This document shows, in pieces, positions 1-11,884 of a stretch of DNA of 64,000 bases. The first letter of the stretch is position 1. Each line of letters starts with the position of its first letter. This DNA comes from Fremontodendron californicum. Lineage: Eukaryota; Streptophyta; Magnoliopsida; Malvales; Malvaceae. Location of the stretch: assembly GCA_030761205.1 (NCBI GenBank), contig JAULJL010000025.1, positions 8,561,501 through 8,625,500 on the forward strand. Direction: 5' to 3'. The translations under genes and the position numbers were made by a program. The notes beneath the pieces were generated by a model, which ran no database searches, had not been told where the DNA came from, and saw nothing but the letters and a program-made list of their open reading frames with translations.

Positions 1-396
1 TTAATTTAGAACCTTCAATTTTGACCAATTTGATCGTTTAAGCACTTTTCCCTAAATTTCCCAAACTAGGGTTTCCTTTCTACTGAATCTCCGTAACCCA
101 ACTTCCGAACTCCATATCTTTCGATGTAGACCTCGGATTATCAAAATTCTTTCTCCATCTTTCAATTGAACTTCAAATCTTGATTTTGAAAATGGGTTGA
201 CTTTTTTAGAAGTTGACTTTTTGGGGTTGACTTTCTGATGTTGACTTTTTCAAGTTTGACTTTTTATGCTCATCTTCTTAGACTAAGTCTCGGAGTACCA
301 CCTACAAGATGAAAAAAGTCTTTTTACATTCTGAAACATTAATTTAGGAAGAAAGCATACCTGTTTTAGTGGTCAGGACAAAATTAGGTGTCTACA
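1..396 (-). repeat. Partial 3' LTR of the Gypsy element
   Basis: On the minus strand the LTR starts at 396 with TGTAGACACC and runs off the left edge of the window. Its U3 holds four to five spaced copies of a GTTGACTTTTT-like word (about 196-264), a motif also seen in the 5' LTR at about 15716-15750. Just outside it, at about 397-409, the minus strand is purine-rich (AAAGAGAGGCAG), fitting a polypurine tract. Confidence 0.65.
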
Positions 397-931
397 GCTG
401 CCTCTCTTTGGCTATTGCTGAGAATCAGGAATCAGACAAAGATAAACAAATACTAATTTTGTCCGGTTAGTGAAATCACATGTGAATGGAAGCGAAATGG
501 GGTTTCTTTTGTCATTTTTCATTTTTTCAAATTTTTTTTTGTTGAAAAAAAAGCTGTAAATAGAAGATATTTATCCTTAAATTGAATTCCCTGACTAATC
601 AAAGCTCGACCCGTCTTAAGGAAACAAGTTTGATTTGCAATAGAAGAAAAGACCTCGACGATGGTCTCGAGGGCTTAACCTGTCTTGTGCTAAGCTGTGT
701 TTTAAAATTCTGGGTATCTCCTCTAGCATCTTCGGCTATCACCACCAAAGACTTGTTCAAACAAATGTAAAACTCTGGATATCTCCACCAGAGGCTTTGG
801 TTATCACCACCAAAAACTTGTTCATTGTTTAAAACTGTAAAAAATCTGGAAACTTATGCCTGAAGGTCTTAAGAATGGTGCCCGGAGGTCTTAAAAATGG
901 GTCCTGGAAGTCTTACCCGTGATTTGAAAAT
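397..931 (-). other. 3' non-coding region of the Gypsy element, next to the LTR
   Basis: This lies between the polypurine tract and the 72-bp tandem repeat. No supported coding sequence is seen. It contains two copies of a roughly 60-bp phrase around 'tctcc(t/a)c(t/c)agaggc / atcaccaccaaa(g/a)acttgttca' (about 711-830), which look like outlying degenerate repeats of the same untranslated region. Confidence 0.5.
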
Positions 932-1610
932 ACCTTGACGACGGTCTCAAGGCTCGACTCATTTGATAAACAGAATGAATTCGATTTAAAACAAAAGGAA
1001 ATACCTCGACGGTGGTCTCAAGGCTCGACTCATTTGATAAAACAAAATGAATTTGATTTACAACAAAAGGAAATACCTCGACGGTGGTCTCAAGGCTCGA
1101 CTCATTTGATAAAATAGAATGAATTCGATTTAAAACAAAAGGAAATACCTCGACGGTGGTCTCAAGGCTCGACTCATTTGATAAAACATAATGAATTCGA
1201 TTTAAAACAAAAGGAAATACCTCAACGATTGTCTCAAGGCTCGACTCATTTGATAAAACAGAATGAATTCGATTTAAAACAAAAGGAAATACCTCGACAA
1301 TGGTCTCGGGGCTCGACTTATTTGATAAAACAGAATGAATTCTATTTAAAACAAAAAGAAATACCTCAACGATGGTCTCGGGGCTCGACTCATTTGATAA
1401 AACAGAATGAATTCGATTTAAAACAAAAGGAGATACTAAGAATGATTCTGGGTTTGGTTCATTTGGAAAAAATAAATTTAACTTGAAAATGAAAGGAACA
1501 TACCTCGACGGTAGTCTCGGGGCTCGACTCATTTGAGAAACAAAACGAGTTTGAATTTGGAAAGGAATGTACCTCGATGGTGATCTCGGGGCTCGACTCG
1601 TTTGAAAACC
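932..1610. repeat. 72-bp tandem repeat array, about nine copies
   Basis: Repeat starts are marked by ACCTCGACGG-like words at 932, 1003, 1075, 1147, 1219, 1291, 1363, about 1435, 1502 and 1571. The core spacing is exactly 72 bp, with 71 at the first junction and 67-69 at the end. Each unit contains a GGTCTC(A/G)(A/G)GGCTCGACTC box and an A-rich spacer. Because 72 is divisible by three, the array stays open on both strands: 1178-1486 on plus and 891-1532 on minus translate into 24-residue repeats. I treat both translations as by-products of the repeat. It sits in the 3' untranslated region of the Gypsy element. Confidence 0.9.
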
Positions 1611-3149
1611 AGAACTGGTTCACTTTGGGGAAGTCCAAGTTTTCCTGATTTCTGCAATGTTAGCTAAATGCAATTATGAGAATGACATGCTTTGCAAATG
1701 CTTGTATGTTTCCTAAGAATGAATGCAATCAAATGATTGTGTCATGATTTCTAATCCATGGTTTCTTTGAGGTTCACAGATTATCCGACTTCATGACGGA
1801 GTCTTCAATTGTTCACTGATGCCCCACTTAAGGAACCCTTCATTCAAGATAAATTGTCAAACAGTCTCAGTTTCTGACTTTCGCTGAAATTAACAAATTT
1901 CTTAACTTTGTGGTGGAGTCTCCAACACATTCACTGTTTTCTTTTCTTGGTGAACTTTCCAAACCTTTCCCAAGATTTAAATATATTCCTTAGTAATACT
2001 CTGAAATCCTTTTATTTAAAGATTTTTTTATTACTAATCATCATTCAATTTAATAACAATCATTATGCATCTCAAAAATGTATGAAAGAAAATATGAATC
2101 AAGCAAAAATGTCATGAAAAGGAGTTAAAAATTTATTGCAACAAATGTTTTTAAATTGTAAAAGTGAATATCGAGGATATAAGAAATAAATGTAATGTTA
2201 TAGGTTGTAGATGTCCCGGATGCGGAATATCTTGGACCCCTTCTTTTTCAAACCATCTAAAATTTCTCTTGAACGAGCAATTTACTTGGGTAACCTCTCG
2301 GCTTCCATAGTTACATCAAACAGAGTTGTTCCCCTTTCCTCTGATTTTCAGATACTTTCTCCCCCTTTACACGGAGCATTGTTTCAAACTTTAATCAGTA
2401 CCTGAGCCGCCCTTTGCGGGTTTTCAACTCAAGTTTCCTCCATTCAGTATTAAGTCGCCCTTTGCAGGTTTTCGGCTTAAACCTCCCTTTTTACATTCTT
2501 TTTTTTTTCATTTTCATTTTTTTGTATTCTACCATGCATTTGAGAATTCTAAATGCTTCCAAGGAAAAAATATCAATTCAAAAGATGGAATAAATTCTAA
2601 GAACAACCTTTCAAATTAAATATCCATGCTTGATCAAAATGGACTTTCTAAAGCACGTAATGTAGGCCAAGGTTCGGGTTCAGAAAGAAAGGATAAAATA
2701 GGCCCATAATGTGTTTAAGGGTGATTGAATCAAGGATCATTTCCTGCGGAGAACTCATTCTTGAAACATTTGTCCCTTTTTTGGACTTTCTTTTCTTTTC
2801 TTTTTATTTTTTTGCTTTATTGGCTTTCATTTGCCATTCTTTGATTTCACATTTTTCAATGGCTCTCTTTTTGTCATGATTTTGATTTTTTTTCCTCGCA
2901 TTTACCCTCCAGTGTAGAGGATGATCCTTGATCAAGGTTTAAAGAAAGAAATAATTCCTAAAGCTCAAAGAGGTGACTAAGGATAATTTCTTCTTAGTAA
3001 AAAGAATATAAAAGATGGCCATTCATCATATCAAGCATGAATATTCTCATTAAAAAGCAATCTACAGGGGAGATAGATATATAGGATTTCCATTTTTACA
3101 TTTGGAATCATTCGAATTTCCATGTGCACAGCATCACACTTTTTTTTTC
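1611..3149 (-). other. 3' untranslated region of the Gypsy element
   Basis: No coding sequence is supported here. It has T-rich tracts, two short near-repeats of a 'gccctttgc(g/a)ggttttc(a/g)(a/g)ct' phrase at about 2411-2475, and scattered A/T homopolymers. It separates the integrase end (about 3150) from the tandem array. Confidence 0.5.
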
Positions 3150-3968
3150 AAGCATAATACTTCTTTAGTTCATCAGCATTCACGGGATTTTTGAAATCCT
3201 CTCCGTCCATCCGAGTTAAAATCAATGCTCCTCTAGAAAAAGCTCTTTTTACCACATAGAGTCTTTCCCAATTCGGAGCTCATTTTCCTTGCAGGTCCTT
3301 CACTATAGAGAGAATTTTCCTTAGTACCAACTCCCCCTCTCGGAATTGTCTGGGACGAACTTTCTTATTGTGGGCTCGAATTATCCTTTTCTGATACAAC
3401 TGCCCATGAAAAATTGCTTTCAATCTTTTCTCCTCGATGAGATTCAGCTGTTCATAACGAGCTCTAACCCATTCTACCTCTTCTAGGCCAACCTCCATCA
3501 AAACCCGAAGTGAAGGGATCTCAACTTCAATAGGTAGCACTGCTTCCATCCCGTATACCAAAGAAAACGGTGTTGTCCCTGTAGATGTGTGGATCGAAGT
3601 ACGATATGCATGAAGAGCAAAAGGCAAGATCTCATGCCAATCCTTGTACACATCAGTCATCTTCTCAACAATCTTCTTGATGTTCTTGTTAGCTGCTTCT
3701 ACTGCCCCATTCATCTTCGGATGGTAAGATGCCGAATTATGATGTGTGATCTTGAATTGAGTACACACTTCTCTCATCATCTTATTGTTCAAATTGAGAG
3801 CATTATCCGAAATATTTCTTGCTGGCAATCCGTAACGGCATATGATTTCTTTCTTAACAAATCTGCATACCACCAACTTTGTTACATTTGCATAGGAAAC
3901 AGCTTCTACCCACTTTGTGAAATAATCTATGGACATCAAGATGAAACGATGTCCATTTGACGCTTTCG
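3150..3968 (-). pseudogene. Gypsy integrase, C-terminal two thirds
   Basis: Minus-strand translation from about 3968 to 3280 gives the RNase-H-fold integrase core, then the C-terminal part. Of the catalytic triad the second Asp (ISDNALNL) and the Glu (NGAVEAANKN) are visible. The first Asp and the HHCC zinc finger are missing because the sequence switches at about 3968 to an LTR fragment. The reading frame stops at 3280, but recognisable C-terminal residues (ERLYVVKRAF, DELKKYYA) continue to about 3150, so a stop lies inside the gene. It would have joined element cDNA to host DNA. It is broken and incomplete. Confidence 0.85.
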
Positions 3969-4286
3969 GGCTAATTCAAAGGGCCGTCGAAGATACTCTA
4001 GGTCAACAAGTCAATGTCATTAGTCAATTTAAGAGAGTAGGAGAGGTTCATACGAAGTGTTGAGGGAAATTGTAATCCTAGGCTTTTCCCAATTAATTTA
4101 ATCCAAGTTTTCACTTGCTTTCTTTTATTATGTTTTAATTAACAACCTTTAATTAAGTGTTTGGATAAGATTAAGTTGTTTTAAATTTAGTAGTTAACGA
4201 ATTTAGTAGCAATTCCTTGTGGGATCGACACTCTTCATTTTATTACTTGTTACGATACGTGCACTTGCATGGTAAATCCGACGACA
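3969..4286 (+). repeat. Truncated Athila-like LTR fragment (3' end)
   Basis: This plus-strand stretch matches the last about 300 bp of the LTR at 51788-53294. Shared phrases include GTAATCCTAGGCTTTTC, TTTAGTAGCAATTCC(T/C)(T/C)GTGGG and TTACTTGTTACGATA(C/T)GTGCACTTGC. It ends at the LTR-type terminus near 4286. It sits exactly where the Gypsy element loses the end of RNase H and the start of integrase, so it replaced that part of pol. Confidence 0.75.
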
Positions 4287-4963
4287 ATTAAAGGTTCGTT
4301 CACTTTAAACATTGCGGCCAGGGTGGCTAAAGCATCAACCATTCGATTTTCTTCCCAAGGCAAGTAGTTGAAACTTATTTCTTCAAATTCTTTGATCAAA
4401 CCCAATATTAGTTCCTGATATCGAATCAACTTTGCATCTCGAGCTTTCCATTCTCCATGCAGTTGGTATATCACTAGGACTGAATCTCCAAAGACCTTCA
4501 GTGTCTTAATCTTTCTTTCAATAGAAGCACGAAGTCCCATAGTGCACGTTTCATATTCTGCGGTATCATTTGTGCAACCAAAATCCAACCTGGCAGTGAA
4601 AGGATGATAATCTTCTATCGGGGATATGATCACTGCACCGATCCCATGCCTCATGGCATTTGACGCACCATCGAAATACATTTTCCATGTCTTTTCCTCG
4701 GGGATAGTTTCATCTTCTTGAGGGACACACATCAAGTCCTCATTTGGGAAATCCAAATTTAGAGGCTGAAAATCCTCTACTGCTCGACTTGCTAGGAATT
4801 CGGCTACTGCACTACCTTTTACAGCCTTTTGACTCACATATACGATGTCATATTCAGAAAGTATTACTTGCCATCTCGTCATTCTCCCTAACAGTGAAGG
4901 CGCATCGAATATGTATTTGATGGGATCTAACTTTGCGATCAACCAAGTCGTATGACACAGCAT
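4287..4963 (-). pseudogene. Gypsy RNase H domain
   Basis: The minus-strand reading frame (to 4250, running into the LTR fragment) contains the end of the RT-linked RNase H (GRMTRWQVILSEYDI) and then a second RNase H-like domain. That domain has the catalytic signature YFDGASN, a Glu in DTAEYE and an Asp in FGDS. A second RNase H-like domain is typical of Tat-lineage elements. It would degrade the RNA of RNA:DNA hybrids during reverse transcription. The C-terminus is replaced by the LTR fragment. Confidence 0.8.
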
Positions 4964-6200
4964 GTATTGTCTGAGCCTACAGGCAGTCCAAACAAAAGCA
5001 CAACATAGCCTCTCTACCGATGAATATTTCAGCTCAAAATCTGTGAATTTCTTGCTGAGATAGTAGATGGCCTTTCTTTCTTTCCTATCTCATCATATTG
5101 CCCCAACACACAGCCCATGGATTTTTCAAACACTGACAAGTACAATATCAATGGTTTCTCCGGAACAGGCAGCATTAATAATGGCTCGTTTGACAGATAA
5201 TGCTTGACCTTATGAAAGGCTTTTTGGCATCCTTCGTCCTATTCCCCAAAATTGTGTTTTCGGAGCAGTTTGAAAATTGGGTCATATTTATCAGTAAGTT
5301 GGGAGATGAACAGGGAATGTAGTTCAGTCTTCCCAAAAAGCTCCTCACTTCCTTCAGAGTACGAGGCAGTAGCAAATTCTGGATAGCTTCCACCATGTCG
5401 GCGTCAATCTCAATCCTTTTTATGCTAACAATAAACCCCAACAACTTTCCTGAAGTGACTCCGAAAGTGCATTTTGTTGGGTTAAGCTTAAGTCAGAACT
5501 TTCTCAACCTCTCGAAGAGCCTTTTGAGCTTTGCAATCTGTCCATCCTCTCCTTGCGACTTCGCAATCATGTCCTCGACGTAGACCTCTATCTCCTTGTG
5601 CATCATGTGATGGAACAAAGTTACCATGGCTTTTTTGTATTTTGCCCCGGCATTCTTCAATCCGAAAGGCATCACTTTATAGCAAAAGGTTCCCCACATC
5701 GTCACGAATGTGGTTTTCTCCATATCTTCTGGGGCCATCTTGATCTAATTTTACCCTGAGAACGCATCCATAAAGGAAAACACGAAATTCTTCACACTAT
5801 TATCCATCAAAGTATCAATATGAGGTAATGGGAAGTTATCCGTAGGGCTTGCCTAATTTAAATCTCTGTAATCAACACACATCCACACTTTGTCATCTTT
5901 CTTCGGAACCAGGATAACATTTGCTACCCATTCTGGATATTTTGCCACTTTCAAGAATCCGACATCAAACTATTTATTCACTTTTTTATTTTCAGCAGCA
6001 TTTCAGGCCTCATCCTTCTCAACTTTTACTGAATTGGCTTGCAACCTGGTTTCAGAGGAAGTTTATAGACCACGATATCGAAATCTAGTCCCAGCATATC
6101 TTGGTAGGACCATGCGAATACGTCTACATACTCTTGGAGTAAGGCTATCAACTCTTGCCTGGTAGGTGACAAAATTGAATTCCAATTTTGACCTCCTTTA
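4964..6200 (-). pseudogene. Gypsy reverse transcriptase, multiply disrupted
   Basis: Minus-strand pieces in order: fingers/palm (WVANVILVPKKDDKVWMCVDYRDLN, about 5950-5850), DNFPLPHIDTL and SFMDAFSG (about 5840-5760), the segment 5493-5738 with VMPFGLKNAGA and the catalytic box, and the thumb segment 5175-5444 with VRSFLGRLNY. There are in-frame stops after YRDLN and around the DAFSG motif, and frame changes between pieces. The catalytic YVDD box reads YVED, with one active-site Asp replaced by Glu. It is not functional. Confidence 0.85.
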
Positions 6201-7424
6201 TTTCTTCTTCGTTACCCAAATTTATAACTTCCAACGGCTCTTTATGAGGCAACACCTGCTTTTCTTCTTGTTCTATTATTCTTAACAGATCCAGAGGCAA
6301 AACACAAACTTCAACATCTTCGTCGACGTCAAAATCACCCTTGCAAATAGGTTTTTCAAAGTCAATTTTAGAATTAATGATGAGATAGTCCTCATACTCT
6401 GTATCCGGGCACCTGAAAATAGGTGAGAAGGAAACAATATAGAGAAATACATAGGCAAAAATAATAACGATAGAATGAAAGAATAGAAGAATATGAACAG
6501 ATCAAATGAAGAAAATGCATAGTGATTGTCATTTATTCAATGGTGATTGTTAAACATAAGCCCGTTACAAAAGGATACTTAATGCCCTTGGGCAGAGGCA
6601 ATTAAGATTGAATCAAAGCATTACTCTGGAGTGGACTTAAAAACTAGAGGAAGTTTGGTTGCACTCCAATTTTTTAACATAAAGCCCGGGGGACAGGAGC
6701 GCACCAAGTGACTCATACTTGCACTCCCCACTTCTTCTTCTTGAACCATGTCGATTACATACTTTTTAGGCATTTTCTCCTCATCTATATCAACCAAAAA
6801 AAATTGAAATGATTGATCCAGAACTACCAACACATCATCAAAATCCAGCTTTCCGTGATCAAATCCTGCAGAGCAAAAGGTGTGGAGGATTGGAGGGAAA
6901 GTCATGGAGTCCCACTCCATATCCATACCAGAAAGACGGGCCAGCCTTCTCTGTCTGTTCTTTTCTACTTTTTTTCTCTTCTCGTATGCTTTGGGGAGGT
7001 ACCCAAGACCAAATCTGTCTTTCTTCCCGACCAACTTCATCTCCTTGGCCATCCCTTGGAGGTATTTTCCGAGCCTTTTCTAATGCGGCAACCCTTTCCC
7101 ACAGTTGCTTTCATACCCATCTTAGTGCTCTTAGATAGTTTATGCTTTGGGATCTTGTATCCTTCAGTGACAAACGTGTCATTCACAAAATCAAGGGACC
7201 TGAATGAGCACTCTATAGCGTCCTCATTTACTTTGACATAAGGCGTGTCCGTCGATGCAGAGGCAATTATGTCCTCTTCTCCTGCCACACTAACCAAACG
7301 CTTTTCCAGCACAAATTTCAACTTCTGATGGAAGACAAATGGCATAGCACCGGCTGAATGGATCTATGGCCTTTCTAAAAGGCAATTATAAGATGGGGTG
7401 ATATACATCAATTGAAATTTGATC
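6201..7424 (-). pseudogene. Gypsy protease-RT linker with G-patch-like segment
   Basis: Minus-strand open segments 7037-7345 and 6621-7052 overlap in different frames. The second begins with a GLGY-containing stretch followed by basic residues (RFGLGYLPKAYEKRKK), which resembles the G-patch motif present between protease and RT in many plant Gypsy polyproteins. An acidic stretch follows (DFDDVLVVLDQ, DIDEEK). The function in the element is unclear. A frameshift lies near 7040. Confidence 0.6.
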
Positions 7425-8122
7425 TCATAAGTTCATGGACTGATTTGTAGTGGGATCGCGATTTTCCCCGTAACGTCTCCTATCGAAAGCCCTCGAAATC
7501 GTGTGGCTCAGCTTCATATAAGTCATATCAATTGGCAGTTTAGACAACGTTTCCAAAGGCAACACATTCAATGATGACCCGTTGTCTATCAATACTATTG
7601 GCAGGATATGCCTCTTGCAGACGGTGGTTATGTGGAGGGCTTTGGTGGATCCCATCCCGTTAGGTGGTATCTCATCATCACTGAAAGAAATGAAGTTATT
7701 GGCCATAATGTTTCCCATCAAACGGTCCAATTTCTCCATCGATACATTGTTGGATACATAGGCCTGATTCATTACCCTATGCAAAGCATTCTGATAAGGC
7801 TCTAAATTTAACAACAGTGAGAGGACTGAAATTCTTGCCGGCTAGTAGTGCAATTGCCCCACTACATTGTATTCACTGTGTTTGGTGAATTTCAGGAACT
7901 TGCAAGCCTCTTTCTCATTTACTGGCTCTCCACTTCACTTGTTGATACTTGCTCTACGGGGGTTTGTCCCACAGTTTTGTTCTTTTGAACAGACTCTGTG
8001 GTCTTCTTCCCCTGACTAGATTCCCCTATCCCTGGGGCATAGCATCTCCCACTCTGGGTGAGTTGACCTACTCCGGTTATGTCGACAGCAGCTGCTTGAT
8101 GACCAGAGGATCTCGGTATCAC
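7425..8122 (-). pseudogene. Gypsy aspartic protease region
   Basis: The minus-strand frame at 7425-7814 carries the retropepsin active-site motif LIDNGSSLNVLP, with the hydrophobic-D-x-G-S core, preceded by the conserved stretch around ALHRVMNQAYV. The upstream segment to about 7920 (EACKFLKFTKHSEYNVV) is contiguous apart from a stop. The piece at 7919-8122 is the Ser/Gln-rich gag-protease linker. It would cleave the polyprotein. It is broken by at least one stop at about 7845. Confidence 0.8.
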
Positions 8123-8932
8123 TATGCTGCAATCATATTCCCATGGTACCGCATTGTCTCCTTATAAGGAAATGGAGATGGTACCTCTATAATAATTTTA
8201 GAAATGGGTTCCTTATCAGCTAGAACAGCCTTTACTTCCGGCTTATCATAATAGATGACCAGAAGTCTATCTACCCCGTAGCTGACTCCTCCTTCGATCA
8301 TACTTACTTCTCCTTCTTCAAACTCTTCATAAAATTAGGCCTCATCTATGTCCATCATTCTCTGAACCTTTGTTAAAAACTCTTCACAACTTTGAATGGC
8401 GTGCCCCTCGCACCCATGAAATTGAAAAAATGTTACTCACTGCTTCCTTCAGATTCACCTCAGATTGAATTACCTCGGCTTTAACCATTTCTACCCAAAC
8501 TTTAACCATGGGCGTTGTTACCTCCTTGACATTCTTCTTGATATTTCCTACTTCCCCCGATATTACTGTATTGATCTTGGGTTCATTATGATCGGGCAAT
8601 GGATTACCCTCAATATTAGACCCTGTCTTTGGTCCAAATTTCAAGATTCCTGCATTTATAAGGTTTCAAACCTTATGTTTAAGGGCAGTGCAGTTCTCAA
8701 TCGAATGCCCCTGAATTCCTGCATGGTATGCACAATGGGCGCTGAAGTCATACCATTTAGAGTATGGGGGTTTCAAGGGTTGAAGGTAAATAGGTACGAG
8801 AAGCTACCCCTGTAACAATTTAGGGTACAACTCGCAGTAAGCCATTGGGATAGGGTCAAATTGCGGCCTCTAGTTGTTTCTAGGGGTTCATTGGGTGGTG
8901 ACTTGCGTATTTGGCTTAATGCTGGAGGGAAT
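8123..8932 (-). pseudogene. Gypsy gag C-terminal part with zinc-knuckle-like motif
   Basis: The minus-strand translation around 8670-8770 gives CAYHAGIQGHSIENCTALKHKV, the C-x2-H ... GHSIENC motif typical of the nucleocapsid-like part of Tat-lineage gag. Downstream (8384-8644) is a disordered linker. The gag sequence is interrupted at 8932 by the solo LTR and continues at 10615. Confidence 0.7.
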
Positions 8933-10614
8933 TGTTGGGATTTGGATCATGCTCAATCAGAGATCATGTAAAATTTAATTTAAATCAAATTGAACAATGC
9001 TGAGGAATATATATAAACAAAGAACAACTTAATCCCTCCATGGATCTGCTTGTGAATTCTAAAACGATCATCTTGTCAAGAACAAAACAAGAAGCCAAAA
9101 ATCCATACCTCAGATCTAGTGATTACCGAAATCACTAATCTAAATTATAACTCCGAATGTTCTTGTACACTGAACCCGGTTGTACCAAACCAAAGTCGTC
9201 CAATTGTCCGGCCTCCAACAGTAATCCACACAGGTGACTCGGGAAACCTTCACAAGGTAGAGATTGTGTCCTGTCGAAGACAATGGTAGTTGTCTAGGTT
9301 TTGAGAAACCTTCCTCCTTGCTCTCAATGTTGCCGAATTCAAGAAGACAACTAGAAGAATCAAATTCTTCTTCTTCACATGAAGCGGTCGAACAAAGAGA
9401 ATGCTAACCAAAGAGGCGCACGGCGTCTTCCAACATTAAGGAGGGCGGAAAACATTAGGCTTATATAGCTAGGTTTAGTGTATGCCAACTCTTGGACTAA
9501 TGGCACTAAAGCCTTTACCTATTATTGAATATTCATAATAAGTCCTTTGCACTTAATATTTATTCAATTTAGCCCAATCTCAATTTAATTCCAATAATCA
9601 CCTTTTTGTGTGTGACCCATTAGGCCCCCAACATGTTGGCAATAAATATAAAATAATTCTATTAAGAATTTGTATTTATATTTATAGATCATGAGCGGCG
9701 TCTAGCAATCCATCATGACCACCCAAATGCTGAGAGAGTCAACAAGGTTTTACAAGCCTTTCGTGTACAATTGTCTGTAAAATTCGATCCCTTCTTCAAA
9801 TATCTCGGGATAGGAAAGAGCATGGCACAGTGTCTACTCTTTGACCCATTCCATATTAGTCCTGCAACTACTATATTAACTCCTTAAGTATTGCCTTGGC
9901 CAAGGACTTCTATGAGTTAATACAAGCCAGGAACAAGTGAGATATGTCCCTTCATATCACTAGGGGTGATGAATCCTCTCTAGACCACTCATCCATCTTC
10001 GTATGCTTCATGCCATACCCAATATCACCCTACCATAAGCATCTCTTCTTTGGGACCCGTTCGTGATGAAATCAAAGTACGGCAATTCATATACAAGATG
10101 ACCTGGTGTCACAAGTCAAAGGATTACTTACACTATTGACACATGAGAGTATTTCCATGGACACTTGAGTGAAATACCAAATGGAACTCTAATAGAGGGT
10201 CATGCTCAGTGAACTTGTTCAACCAACAAACATCCACATGTTATCCCCAAGTATCACCATACTTCAACCTATGAGATCGATTGCATGCAACATGTGCATG
10301 GAGGCTTAACATATGCCAGTCTTTGAGCATTGTCAATGCACTGTCTTGACAATACAATGACCAGGAACAGTTTTAAAAATACAGCTTTGATGCATAAGGA
10401 TCCTCATAATTGTAACTCCTTACGATTCCTTTGCAAGGCCATTGTGTTTCATGGGCTTTATCTTCACAAGTTATTTATAACAAATTATAACAAAACTTAT
10501 GGATAAAGAAATACCTCAATTATAATTATAAAAAATATAATGTATAATACATGAAATAATCGAAATAGTGTCCTACAAGCCTAACTAGATTGGCTTGCAG
10601 GGCTTACACCAACA
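8933..10614 (-). mobile_element. Copia-type solo LTR inserted in Gypsy gag
   Basis: A 1682-bp sequence with termini TGTTGG...CCAACA interrupts the Gypsy gag. On the minus strand it starts TGTTGGTGTAAGCCCTGCAAG. It is flanked by an imperfect 5-bp target duplication, GGAAT (8928-8932) and GGAGT (10615-10619). No polyprotein is present. Long segments (for example around 9600-10480) align in the same orientation with 50430-51320, inside the LTR at 49216-51449, so both belong to one LTR superfamily. I infer a solo LTR left by LTR-LTR recombination. Confidence 0.75.
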
Positions 10615-11884
10615 GGAGTAGCTATCTGAGGGGAGATGCCAGTTGGTTACACTTGTTGTGGTATAGCCGTGTAAAGGAAGGGATTTTGAGTAAGGTTGTT
10701 TATGGCGGGTAAGGCGAATATGGTACCAGATGTGGGTGGCTACCAAAACTGATCGCATGGGTCTCTCATTCTTTCTTCTTGGATGGAAAGGTTTTCTTGG
10801 AGACTGCAGACTCCCCACTCTACATCTTTCGCTCTTAACAGTTGTTTCAATCATTTCTCTCGAAATTACCATATCTGCAAAGTTCTTTGTGGCGTTTCCC
10901 ACCAGTTTGTCATAGAACGGAGCCTTTAACGTGTTCACGAAAAGGACAGTTGTTTCCTTATCTGTGAGGGGAGGCTGCACTTGAGTGGCCATGTCTCTCC
11001 ACCTTTAGGCATACTGTTTGAAGTTCTCGATGGCTTTCTTTTCCATACTTTGCAGAGACAGCCTATCGGGGACCATTTCCAAAACGTGCTTATACTGTTC
11101 TGAGAATGCTCTTGCCAGATCTTTCCATGAGCAGATCTTGTCTCGACTCAGCCGATTATACCATCTAGTTGCTGACCCCTTCAGGCTGTCCTGAAAGAAG
11201 TGGATGAGCAACTTGTCATCATAAGCATGTCCAGTCATTTTTCGACAGTACATGGTCAGATGTGTAGAAGGGTTGTGGTCCCATCATATTTTTCAAAGTC
11301 AGGTGCTTTAAATTTGAGGGATCACTAGATCCAGAACCAAACTTAATTCCTTGGCATCAAAACTACCAAACAGTTTTGCCCCTTCACTGCTCGCAAACTT
11401 TCCTCCAACAACTGATATTTGTCTTGTGAGTTTGCCAATTCAGCCCTCTTCAGAGCAGCCAACTTCAATTTTTTCAGTTCGACGAGCTCATCTAAATCCG
11501 GGACCTCGATGGGGTTAGCCGAAGCGGCTCCAAGATTCACACCAATTGTTGCCTGATTTTGCTGTGGTCCCGCCATGGGATGAATGTAGATGACAGATGC
11601 CGCACTTGTCCAGGGTAGGACCTAAGCACTCTAATTAGATTGTCCATTGGGCAATACATTTTCATTCTGCTCCTCTTGGGTCCCTGATTCTTCTCTCGTG
11701 GTTGAGTTTTCACCGTGACCCTTTCCTTTTAGAGCGGCGAACACCAGTTCCATGAGCTTTGCCATCTGCTCTCTCAACTCCTCTTGAGATTTTGCCAACT
11801 GCCCTTGGGATCTTTCCAATTATTCTTATAACTATCTCTGTGCCCTCTCCATTCTTTCTATGCGGGCTATTTGTTCATTTTCCA
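10615..11884 (-). pseudogene. Gypsy gag, N-terminal and capsid part
   Basis: Minus-strand pieces: a Gln/Glu-rich coiled-coil N-terminus starting near 11884 (MENEQIARIERMERAQR), continuing at 11631-11819. Then the retrotransposon gag (capsid-like) domain at 11005-11253 with LLIHFFQDSLKGSATRWYNRL and WKDLARAFSEQYKH, continuing at 10585-10992 with LTDKETTVLFVNTLK. Stops and frame changes separate the pieces. It would form the virus-like particle. The C-terminal zinc-knuckle part lies beyond the solo LTR. Confidence 0.8.

Noticed and set aside
891..1532. 213-codon minus-strand ORF of 24-residue repeats
   Set aside because: It is a by-product of the 72-bp array; the other strand is open as well and there is no start context or domain.
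932..1610. Possible CRISPR-like array
   Set aside because: Units are contiguous 72-bp copies without variable spacers, and the window is eukaryotic.
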